From Gammaproteobacteria bacterium (GTDB taxonomy: Bacteria; Pseudomonadota; Gammaproteobacteria; Arenicellales; Poriferihabitantaceae), in assembly GCA_011523765.1 (NCBI GenBank), contig WTGA01000055.1, positions 1-37,474 of the forward strand: a stretch of DNA of 37,474 nucleotides. The letters run 5' to 3'. This document shows positions 8,554 through 15,772 of this stretch, one piece after another. Position 1 is the stretch's first letter; each line of letters opens with the position of its first letter. Made by a program: the position numbers and the translations under genes. Under the pieces are notes generated by a model. That model was not told where the DNA came from, ran no database searches, and saw nothing but the letters and a program-made list of their open reading frames with translations.

Positions 8554-9717
8554 ATGTTTGAGAAACGCCTCGACGACCTTCGCGCCCGGCTGAAGGATTC
8601 AGGAATCGAAGCGGGGATTATTACGGACGACGACAACGTCTACTACCTGACGGGATACTACGACTACCTGCACATGGAATTCGGCCGCCCGACCATCCTG
8701 ATTGTCCCCGTGGACGGGGAATCGCTTCTGGTTACACCGAGGATCGACCTGAATACCGCCCGGGCAACCGCCGAGGTGGACCGGATCGAAGCCTGGAATG
8801 ACGGACAGGGAAACGAATGGAGAGAACACCTCCCCGGTGCCCTGAAAGGCCGGTCCAGGGTGGCGGTTGAATCGCGGTTCATTCCGCAGGTGGTCCGGGA
8901 ATTTGTATCCGGGGTGGTGAACGGGGGCCCGTTAACCGACATCACCCCGATCCTGTCCACCATGCGCATGGTCAAATCCGAGGAAGAACTCGAACTGGCC
9001 CGGCACGCCGGAAAAGTCGCCACGGCCATGATGAAAGCGGGCCGGGAAGCCATCGGGGACGGAGTGCCGGAATACGAGGTTGCCCTGGCCGCTTCCGCAG
9101 CCGGCACAAAAACCGCCTCCAGGATACTGGAACAGCACTACCCGTCCTCCCCCTACATGTCTCCGAATACCCATTTTCTGCAAATCATGGCCTCCGGAGA
9201 TGAAATCACCATGACCCATCACCGTGCTTCCACACGGGTCATGGGGTATGGCGAACCGGTTTTCCTGTGTTTTTGCGGAATGACCAATTTTCATCGGTTC
9301 AAGCTTGGTTTTGACCGCACATTCTGGATCGGGGAAATCCGCGACCCGTCACAAGCGTCGATTTACAATATCGCAGTGGAAAGCCAGGCGGCGGCGCTGC
9401 AAGTCCTGCGTCCCGGAGTCACCGCAGAAGAAGTCCATGCCGCATACGCCCAGGTCATCGAGGCGGCCGGATATGACTATCCGTTCCGGTGCGGACGCGG
9501 CACCGGATTCAGTTTTCTGGAAAAGCCTGAACTCGTCTCCCATGACAAGACGGTTTTGCAGCCCAACATGGTTCTGGCTGTGGATGGGTCGGTGTGTACC
9601 GACGACTTCCGGGCGCAGGTCGGGGACAGCGTCATCGTCACCGACCAGGGATACGAAACGCTCACCGCCTTCCCAAAAGCCATTGAGGAGGTTGTCATCC
9701 ACACACCCGGTTCGTAG
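8554..9717 (+). CDS. Creatinase/ectoine-hydrolase-like M24 family hydrolase (metal-free type)
   Basis: A 387-residue pita-bread protein of family M24. An N-terminal creatinase-like domain covers about residues 1-140, and the catalytic domain 145-385. By eye the five metal ligands of M24 aminopeptidases are missing: the usual DxG site reads LCFCGM, the second Asp site reads KLGFDRT, the His motif reads GRGTGFSF and the last Glu reads QVGDS. THHRAST (221-227) resembles the His-containing active-site segment of creatinase. This fits creatinase (creatine to sarcosine plus urea) or ectoine hydrolase (DoeA/EutD), both non-metallo M24 members. The sox neighbour favours a sarcosine-yielding reaction; the EutA-like neighbour favours ectoine-type chemistry. 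A GTG at 8497 would add 19 residues; the ATG at 8554 matches the family N-terminus better. Confidence 0.75.
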   Translation: MFEKRLDDLRARLKDSGIEAGIITDDDNVYYLTGYYDYLHMEFGRPTILIVPVDGESLLVTPRIDLNTARATAEVDRIEAWNDGQGNEWREHLPGALKGRSRVAVESRFIPQVVREFVSGVVNGGPLTDITPILSTMRMVKSEEELELARHAGKVATAMMKAGREAIGDGVPEYEVALAASAAGTKTASRILEQHYPSSPYMSPNTHFLQIMASGDEITMTHHRASTRVMGYGEPVFLCFCGMTNFHRFKLGFDRTFWIGEIRDPSQASIYNIAVESQAAALQVLRPGVTAEEVHAAYAQVIEAAGYDYPFRCGRGTGFSFLEKPELVSHDKTVLQPNMVLAVDGSVCTDDFRAQVGDSVIVTDQGYETLTAFPKAIEEVVIHTPGS

Positions 9718-9734
9718 AACCGGAAACCGGAGAA

Positions 9735-10532
9735 ATGAAAATGTACCAACCAGGACAAGCAGTTCATTCCCCCCAACGGGAAGTCGAGTTGGACGAAGGC
9801 CGGCACGACCGGGCCAGGCTGGGTTTTATTTTGATGTCGACAGACCTGGCCGCCGAAAGCGATTTTTTTGACATGGTTCCGCCGGGTGTGGGGGTCCATG
9901 TCACCCGGCTGAAGACCGAGGACTATACGACCAGCGAAACCCTTTCCAGGCACATTGAATACATGGCGGACGCTGCCGCCAGAATCCAGCCGGATACCCG
10001 GCCTGATGTCATTAGCTACAGCTGCACTTCGGGTTCCATCGTCATTGGCGAGGAACGGGTCAAGCAGGAGATACTGAAGGGCGCGCCCTACACCATTGCG
10101 ATGACACTGGTCACGGGCGTTGTCGATGCGCTGCACGAACTGGGCGCAAAAAAAATTGTCGTCGGCACGCCCTATCTGGATGAAATCAACACCAGGGAAG
10201 CCGAATTTCTGTACAGCAAGGGGTTCGAAATACTGGACATCCAGGGACTCAACCTGGGAACCGGTGTCGAATACGGACGGATCACCCCGGACTACTGGAG
10301 GCAATTTGCCGTTGAAATCAACCGGGAAGACACGGATGCCATTTTCCTGAGCTGTGGCGGCATACGCGCTTTGGAGGTGGTGGAAGACATAGAGTCCATC
10401 ACGGGAAAACCGGTGATCACCAGCAACCAGGCACAGATGTGGAGCTGTTTGAGGCGGGCCGGCATTGCCGAGCCAATCAACGGATTTGGCCGGATATTCC
10501 ATTGTGACGGCAGGACAATCGCCCCCCGGTAA
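9735..10532 (+). CDS. EutA/maleate isomerase-like Asp/Glu racemase superfamily protein
   Basis: A 265-residue member of the superfamily containing maleate cis-trans isomerase, arylmalonate decarboxylase and EutA. Both catalytic cysteines are present: Cys97 in SYSCTSGS and Cys207 in LSCGGIRA. GAKKIVVGTPYLDEIN and the C-terminal ITSNQAQMW block are also typical. The gene begins 17 bp after the M24 hydrolase, on the same strand, so the two are probably co-transcribed. That pairing is seen in ectoine-degradation clusters, where EutA's exact role is not settled. No EutB, EutC or DoeB is in the window, so ectoine use is not established. The start may instead be the second ATG at 9741, which is better spaced from GGAG at 9729-9732. 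Confidence 0.75.
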   Translation: MKMYQPGQAVHSPQREVELDEGRHDRARLGFILMSTDLAAESDFFDMVPPGVGVHVTRLKTEDYTTSETLSRHIEYMADAAARIQPDTRPDVISYSCTSGSIVIGEERVKQEILKGAPYTIAMTLVTGVVDALHELGAKKIVVGTPYLDEINTREAEFLYSKGFEILDIQGLNLGTGVEYGRITPDYWRQFAVEINREDTDAIFLSCGGIRALEVVEDIESITGKPVITSNQAQMWSCLRRAGIAEPINGFGRIFHCDGRTIAPR

Positions 10533-10645
10533 TCGCCGTCAGCCGGCGGATTCCCGGCCATCCTCCGGCGACCATCCCGTCCGCATGGAAACGGGTTTCC
10601 GGTCACGGAGTCCGGCTGGCGTCTTCTTTCGTTCGTGATTCCCGG

Positions 10646-11548
10646 ATGTCCGGCTCACTGCACGGTGCACTGGCTGGAATTTGCAGGTTTTTCGAGCTGG
10701 GACGGATCACCGGGATCGCGGATTCCGGTGGGTGCGCGAACACGAATTTCAGGGTCCAGACGGATACCGGGCGATATGTCATCAGGATTTCATCCGAACA
10801 GACCACGGAACAGATACAGTCTGAAATCGAGTCCCTGAACCTTCTTTCCCGCTCCGCATTCCCCGTTCCGCACTACCAGTGCACCCGCCACGGGGAATTT
10901 GTCTGCGAAACGGACGGCATGAAGGCCGTGGTCACACGGTGGATGGAAGGCGAGCCGCCCCTCCGCCTTTCACCCCGCATGATGGCCGGCCTGGCCACCA
11001 CCCTGGCCGCTCTCCATCAGGTGGACCCGCGACCTTTCCCCCAGCGCACCACCTGGTGGCATCCGGATTATCTGGCCACCCGCCTGGAAATCGCCCGGTC
11101 CAGATTCGGCGAAAGCCTGGTCAATGGACTGGCAAGGAAAATCCGGGCCTCGATGTCCCAGTCCACCCCCGGCCTGCCGACCGGGATCGTTCATGGCGAC
11201 CCCTGGTCCGGCAATACCCTGTTCAAGGGTGAGGAACTGGTGGGCCTGATTGACTGGGAGGAAACCGCCACCGGGCATCCCGTCTATGACCTGGCTTATG
11301 CGGCCGTACACAACTGCTTTCCCGATGACCGGTATGAACCGGTGCTGTTTGAAACGCTGGTCACCGCCTACGAAGAAGTGCGGAAACTCTCGGACTGGGA
11401 GAAACGGGGCTTTTCGAAGGTCGTGGACCGAATCGTATGCACGAACTCGTTGTGGCTGCTGCTGAAATCGAAGCGGAATGCCGATCCCGAGCATCTTTCC
11501 CTGTATTCCTGGTATCAGTCCCTCCGGTTGGACCGGTTGCAGCTCTAG
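10646..11548 (+). CDS. Homoserine kinase type II / aminoglycoside phosphotransferase-family kinase
   Basis: A 300-residue protein-kinase-like small-molecule kinase. The catalytic loop HGDPWSGN is at residues 183-190 (Asp185, Asn190) and the metal-binding IDWE at 202-205. The N-terminal lobe has SGGCANTNFRVQTDTGRYVIRI, the pattern seen in ThrB-type homoserine kinases. It should transfer the gamma-phosphate of ATP to a hydroxyl of a small molecule such as homoserine, an aminoalcohol or choline. It follows the EutA-like gene by 113 bp on the same strand and may belong to the same unit. Kinases of this family occur in several amino-acid and choline gene clusters, so a role in the catabolic pathway is possible but not shown. 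No strong ribosome binding site precedes the ATG. Confidence 0.7.
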   Translation: MSGSLHGALAGICRFFELGRITGIADSGGCANTNFRVQTDTGRYVIRISSEQTTEQIQSEIESLNLLSRSAFPVPHYQCTRHGEFVCETDGMKAVVTRWMEGEPPLRLSPRMMAGLATTLAALHQVDPRPFPQRTTWWHPDYLATRLEIARSRFGESLVNGLARKIRASMSQSTPGLPTGIVHGDPWSGNTLFKGEELVGLIDWEETATGHPVYDLAYAAVHNCFPDDRYEPVLFETLVTAYEEVRKLSDWEKRGFSKVVDRIVCTNSLWLLLKSKRNADPEHLSLYSWYQSLRLDRLQL

Positions 11549-11632
11549 GCCCTTTTCCCGACGGATTTTTCCAGCCTGACGCACCCCATGATGGCCGGCC
11601 GGGAAACCCGGCACCCGGCTTGCCGCGGCTCT

Positions 11633-12064
11633 TTATGACCCCGGCACGATGGCGGCCTGCCTCCTGACACGCTTTACCGTGGAAGTCGCGGCAGCGACCA
11701 GACGTCCCTCCTGGGACAGTTCGCCAGCGAGATACGCAATCGATCGCCCCTGGTGCACCACCCGGCCGTTTCCTTCCAGTTTTCCGGGATGTCCCGGAGC
11801 AATGAAACTGACCTTGATCTCCAGGGTGGCCACCCACTGCTCCGGGTGCAGACCGATGAGGGAAAATGCCATGGATGCATCCAGCATGGCGGTGACGAAA
11901 CCACCCTGCATGATGTTCCCGGAATGACAGAATTCCGGCACTGCCGTGAAGGACATGCGAAGCGATTGCGCGCTCCGGCTGAATGCTTCCGCACAACCGG
12001 AAATCAACCGGATACAGGGAGGGAACTGGTCATTCAGCCAGGCAACGGTCTCTTCATCCGTCAT
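11633..12064 (-). CDS. PaaI-type hotdog-fold acyl-CoA thioesterase
   Basis: A 143-residue single hotdog domain. The central helix motif HSGNIMQGGFVTAMLDASMAF carries the small-residue and Asp positions used by PaaI/DUF4442-type thioesterases. It is followed by LEIKVSFIAP and GRVVHQGRSIAYLAGEL. Expected reaction: hydrolysis of an acyl-CoA thioester in the cytoplasm. It is the last gene of the minus-strand series headed by the aldehyde dehydrogenase, about 120 bp downstream of the enolase-superfamily gene, and converges on the kinase gene. Together with the acyl-CoA ligase it hints at a CoA-bound intermediate, but the substrate cannot be read from the sequence. Confidence 0.8.
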   Translation of the reverse strand: MTDEETVAWLNDQFPPCIRLISGCAEAFSRSAQSLRMSFTAVPEFCHSGNIMQGGFVTAMLDASMAFSLIGLHPEQWVATLEIKVSFIAPGHPGKLEGNGRVVHQGRSIAYLAGELSQEGRLVAAATSTVKRVRRQAAIVPGS

Positions 12065-12187
12065 GGTTCATGACCCGGTTTTCCGGTCACCGGACTGCGC
12101 AGGCCGGTGATGTCCGGACACGCGGCGTGCGGGACCGCCCACCATCCGAACGCGTGTCCCGGACAGCCGCGGGCACATTGATCCTTT

Positions 12188-13294
12188 TCAGGCAACGGCA
12201 AACAGGGGCTCGCCCAGTTCGCCGACATCGATTTCCACCCCGAGGCCGGGACCGGTGGGTGCTGCGCCCACCCCCTTTTCGGAACGCGGCTGATACCCCG
12301 CAATATGCTCATTTGTCCAGTCGTTCATGAACGAAACCGTCAGGGTTTTCTCCGCCTTGGTGCTGGCGGCCAGATGACTGACCGCCGCGGTCACCAGATC
12401 ACCGCCCCAGGTATCTTCAATGGTCATCCGCAACCCCAGTTGGCCCGCAATATCCCGAACGAGCTTCGACCCGGTGAGCCCGCCGAATTTTGAAATCTTC
12501 AGGTTCACGGCTTCCATGCCGTTTTCATGGAAAGCGTCCAACAGCGTGTTCACATCGGCAATGACCTCATCCAGCACCATGGGCAGATTGGTATGCCGGC
12601 GCACATGCAGGCATTCCTTCAGCGTCTTGCAGGGCTCTTCAAGGAAAACCCGTTGCATCGGCTCCAACAGCCGGGCACCAATCATTGCATCCTGCAGACA
12701 CCATCCCCCGTTGGCGTCCGCGATGATCCAGTCCCCCGAATCCGTGGTCTCCACGACCTGGCGCACACGGTCGGCGTCCTCATGGGGATCAGCGCCGATT
12801 TTGAGCTGAAAGCGTTGTATGCCCTGCTGCTTGCATGCCAGCACATACTCTCGCATTGCTCCTGCCGGCCCGAGAGGAACCGCTTTGTACAGGGGAAAGG
12901 AATCCTGCAGTCTGCCGCCCAGCAATGTCGTCACATCCTGGCCGGTTGACTTTCCCAGCAAGTCCCAGCAGGCCACATCAATCGCGGCTTTCGCATAACC
13001 GTGTCCGCGCAGTGCGGCATTCATGAGAACATGGACTGCGGAGAGATTGACCGGGTCCGCACCAATCAGCACCGGAGCCATTTGAAAGATGGCAGCGCGC
13101 GCACCTTCTGCATGGGCAGCCAGGTATAACGGGCCCAATGGGCAGGCCTCGCCCCATCCCTCCAGGCCTGCATCCGTGGTGATGCGGACCACCGTGCTGG
13201 GCAAACGGGTCACCACCTGGTTACCGGACATCACGTAGGCCCCCTCCCGATAACTCAGGTGGTAGCCATAGACTTCAATTTTGCGTATCTTCAT
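12188..13294 (-). CDS. Enolase-superfamily enzyme resembling hydroxyproline-betaine 2-epimerase (HpbD)
   Basis: A 368-residue mandelate racemase/muconate lactonizing type protein. Metal ligands are readable: Asp193 (IADANGGW), Glu219 or Glu220 (FLEEPC) and Asp242 or Glu243 (LDEVI). The acid/base lysines are Lys165 (QLKIGADP) and Lys266 (NLKISKFGG), on opposite faces as needed for 1,1-proton transfer. The first Lys of the usual KxK pair is Gln, as I recall for HpbD. GWGEACPLGPLY near residue 46 and DTWGGDLVTAA near 294 also match the HpbD/proline-betaine epimerase group. The neighbouring MttB-type and Sox genes fit breakdown of a betaine, where an epimerase would interconvert D and L forms. 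A dehydratase role cannot be excluded. A possible -10 lies just upstream. Confidence 0.75.
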   Translation of the reverse strand: MKIRKIEVYGYHLSYREGAYVMSGNQVVTRLPSTVVRITTDAGLEGWGEACPLGPLYLAAHAEGARAAIFQMAPVLIGADPVNLSAVHVLMNAALRGHGYAKAAIDVACWDLLGKSTGQDVTTLLGGRLQDSFPLYKAVPLGPAGAMREYVLACKQQGIQRFQLKIGADPHEDADRVRQVVETTDSGDWIIADANGGWCLQDAMIGARLLEPMQRVFLEEPCKTLKECLHVRRHTNLPMVLDEVIADVNTLLDAFHENGMEAVNLKISKFGGLTGSKLVRDIAGQLGLRMTIEDTWGGDLVTAAVSHLAASTKAEKTLTVSFMNDWTNEHIAGYQPRSEKGVGAAPTGPGLGVEIDVGELGEPLFAVA

Positions 13295-13320
13295 CGTCCC
13301 GTGGTGAACCGTTTTGCGGC

Positions 13321-13326
13321 AGTATA
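13321..13326 (-). promoter_or_regulatory. Possible -10 element for the HpbD-like gene
   Basis: On the minus strand the sequence reads TATACT, close to the sigma-70 -10 consensus, about 27 bp upstream of the ATG at 13294. A well-spaced -35 is not evident, so this is a weak call. It would allow the epimerase and thioesterase genes to be transcribed separately from the genes upstream. Confidence 0.22.
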
Positions 13327-13480
13327 CTGGATTGGTCCGGGAAACTCAGCAACCGGAACGGTCACGACCCGTCCCGCTCTGCGGAAGAACTCCCCGCTGC
13401 TCGCTGGGCCGGATTCCACCGGCAGGCCGGAAACCGTTGCAACCGGAAAAATCCGGCCAGACATGGCATGCAGGATGGAT

Positions 13481-13834
13481 TCAGGCCGTTTTTGTGGCGA
13501 TGATACCGATCTCCACCAGCAAATCCGGACTGGCAAGCCGCGCCTCGATACAGGCCCGTGCCGGGGCATGGCCTGCCGGAACCCATGCATCCCATACGGC
13601 ATTCATCGGTTCAAAATGGCCGATATTCGCGAGCCAGACCTGTGCAGACAGCATATGGAACTTGCTGCTGCCTGCCTCACCGAGCAGGTGATCAATTTTC
13701 TCCAGCACCTGCTCGGTCTGTACGGCAATGTTCGCGGTCCGGTCCGCGGCCACTTGTCCGGCAAGGTAAACCGTGTCGCCGTGGACAACGATCTGGCTCA
13801 TTCTTGGGCCAGTATGAAAACGGGTAATGTTCAT
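13481..13834 (-). CDS. RidA/YjgF family enamine/imine deaminase
   Basis: A 117-residue RidA-fold protein, normal length for this trimeric family. The conserved arginine that binds the substrate carboxylate is Arg93 in [10 protein letters not shown], followed by LLVEIGIIA; the N-terminal half has [16 protein letters not shown]. RidA members hydrolyse reactive 2-imino acids or enamines to keto acids and ammonia. In this setting the imines could arise from oxidation of N-methyl or cyclic amino acids. The frame extends 17 codons further upstream, but the ATG at 13834 matches the family N-terminus and is preceded by a GAAGAAAG purine run. It lies between the MttB-type gene and the epimerase gene on the same strand. 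Confidence 0.88.
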   Translation of the reverse strand: MNITRFHTGPRMSQIVVHGDTVYLAGQVAADRTANIAVQTEQVLEKIDHLLGEAGSSKFHMLSAQVWLANIGHFEPMNAVWDAWVPAGHAPARACIEARLASPDLLVEIGIIATKTA

Positions 13835-14079
13835 TGTTCTTTCTTCAGGTCGGGTTGATTCGGTGTGTATCGCGTTCCAGGCCACATGGCCTGCCGGCCA
13901 GGAAGGCTCTTCCAGGACAGCCCCGGGCTCTCTCCTGCAGTATAGAGCCTTCTGGAGGGGAAATCATGCAGTGATCCAGGCAGGACCCGCACCGAAGCGC
14001 GGCATGCCGGCGATCCACCGCATTGTCATGCCCCGGAAAACTTCGCATTGCCCCGTATCCCCCGCCGGGCACAACGCCC

Positions 14080-15630
14080 TCAATACCACTGATCGGGCAT
14101 GGATGCTTTCTTGCGCTGGACAAACTCGACCAGCGCCTCATTGATGGCCGGGTCGAGGCCGGGCTCTTCAAATTCCCGCAGTGCCTGTTTCCATTTCAGA
14201 TTGGCCCGCTGTTGTGCGTCCCGTCTCCCGGTGTCCACCCACTGTTCAAATGACTGGGTGTCGGCCAGCAGGTCTGACCGGTAATTCACCCTTTCAAAAT
14301 TCTCCAGGGTGTGGTCCACACCGAGGAAATTCTCGCCCGGGCCGGCCTGGCGGTAGGCACTGTGGGCAAGCTGGTTGTCATCAATGGTCATCCCCTCCAG
14401 CATCCGGCACATCATTCCGCAGCGGTCCAGGTCCAGCATGAACTTTTCATAACCCATGGTCAGGCCGCCCTCCAACCAGCCGGCAGCATGAAAAATGATG
14501 CTGGATCCGGCCAGCAAGGCGGCATTCATGGAATCCGACGATTCCTGCATCGCCTGGCCATCCGCGGTTTTTGACGCGGTCACATGGCCAATCCCGCGCA
14601 ATGGCAGGTTCATTCTCCGGCTTAGCTGTCCCAGGGCCAGTGCAGACAGGACGGCTTCGGGGGAACCGAATGTCGGAGCCCCGGTCTGCAAATCCAACGT
14701 GGTGAGGAAATTTCCATACACCACCGGGGCCCCCTTTCTCACCAGCTGGGTCAGGGCAATCGCAGCGATGGTTTCCGCATGGGCCTGGGCAATCAGGGCC
14801 GGCTGGGTCACCGGGCCCATGGCACCACCGAGAATGAACGGGGAAATGAAATTGCACTGGTTTTCCCGGGCATACACTTTCAGGGCTCCGGACATGACGT
14901 GGTCCAGCACCAGGGGGGAGTTCAAGTTGATATTGCCCTGGATGACGCAGTGCTCCTCCATGAACCCCCCGCCATGCAGGAGCCTGGCCATGGCGATGGA
15001 ATCCTCCGCCCGTTCTGCCGCGGTCACCCCGCCCATGAACGGCTTGGTGGTGTACCGGATATGGGCATACACCATATCCAAGTGACGCTTGTTCACCGGG
15101 ACATCCACCGGTTCGCACACGGTCCCGCCGGAATGGTGGAGCCAGGGACTCATGTAGGTCAATTTGACGAAGTTCTGGAAATCCTCCAGCGTGGCGTACC
15201 TTCGCCCATTGTCATGATCCGTGACAAACGGCGAACCATAACCGGGCGTAAACGATACCGAATTTCCCCCGACTGCAATGGATTTTTCCGGGTCACGCCC
15301 ATGCATCACAAACTCGGCCGGTGCAGTGGAACACAGGGCTTTCGCATGGCCCGGATCGAATTGCACCCGGTTGCCCCGGACCGTTGCACCCGCCTGGCGA
15401 AACAGCTCCAGCACTTCCCCGTCGCCCCGGAATTCAATCCCGATTTCCCGCAGGATCCAGTCGGCATGGGATTCGAGCCTGTCCAGGCTCTCCTCGTCCA
15501 GCAATTCGGTCGTGGGGAGATTCCGGAACGCGGTTGGCCGGACGGGCCTGACCGGAGCAATACGCAGTTTCCGTCGGGCAGACCGCCCCTTGCGCCTTCT
15601 CACCGGCCGGTCTGCATGGTCGCCGGTCAC
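14080..15630 (-). CDS. MttB-family (trimethylamine methyltransferase-like) methyltransferase, non-pyrrolysine type
   Basis: A 516-residue member of the MttB superfamily, recognised from the TIM-barrel segments including GGGFMEEHCVIQGNINLNSP, FILGGAMGPVTQPALIAQAHAE, GAPVVYGNFLTTLD and GAPTFGSPEAVL. Characterised relatives move a methyl group from a quaternary amine (glycine betaine, proline betaine, carnitine) to a corrinoid protein. No in-frame TAG is needed for full length, so this is the non-pyrrolysine type. The frame is open to 15864, overlapping the aldehyde dehydrogenase. The GTG at 15630, preceded by GGGGAG with a 4-nt gap, gives the usual family length and an Arg-rich leader (PVRRRKGRSARRKL), so I choose it. 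No corrinoid protein or methyl-accepting MtgA/MtvC-like gene is nearby, so the methyl acceptor is unknown. Confidence 0.85.
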   Translation of the reverse strand: MTGDHADRPVRRRKGRSARRKLRIAPVRPVRPTAFRNLPTTELLDEESLDRLESHADWILREIGIEFRGDGEVLELFRQAGATVRGNRVQFDPGHAKALCSTAPAEFVMHGRDPEKSIAVGGNSVSFTPGYGSPFVTDHDNGRRYATLEDFQNFVKLTYMSPWLHHSGGTVCEPVDVPVNKRHLDMVYAHIRYTTKPFMGGVTAAERAEDSIAMARLLHGGGFMEEHCVIQGNINLNSPLVLDHVMSGALKVYARENQCNFISPFILGGAMGPVTQPALIAQAHAETIAAIALTQLVRKGAPVVYGNFLTTLDLQTGAPTFGSPEAVLSALALGQLSRRMNLPLRGIGHVTASKTADGQAMQESSDSMNAALLAGSSIIFHAAGWLEGGLTMGYEKFMLDLDRCGMMCRMLEGMTIDDNQLAHSAYRQAGPGENFLGVDHTLENFERVNYRSDLLADTQSFEQWVDTGRRDAQQRANLKWKQALREFEEPGLDPAINEALVEFVQRKKASMPDQWY

Positions 15631-15772
15631 GGGGCTCCCCGCCCGGGACGGTCGCCAGCCCCGGGGAAGCTCATCAGCCGGGAGATCCGCCTGAAACCCC
15701 TGCCCCCGGCGATCCAGGGGTTGGACGGGCCGGCGTCCAGGCGGCTCCGGAAGGCATGGCGCTCCCCCTGGC

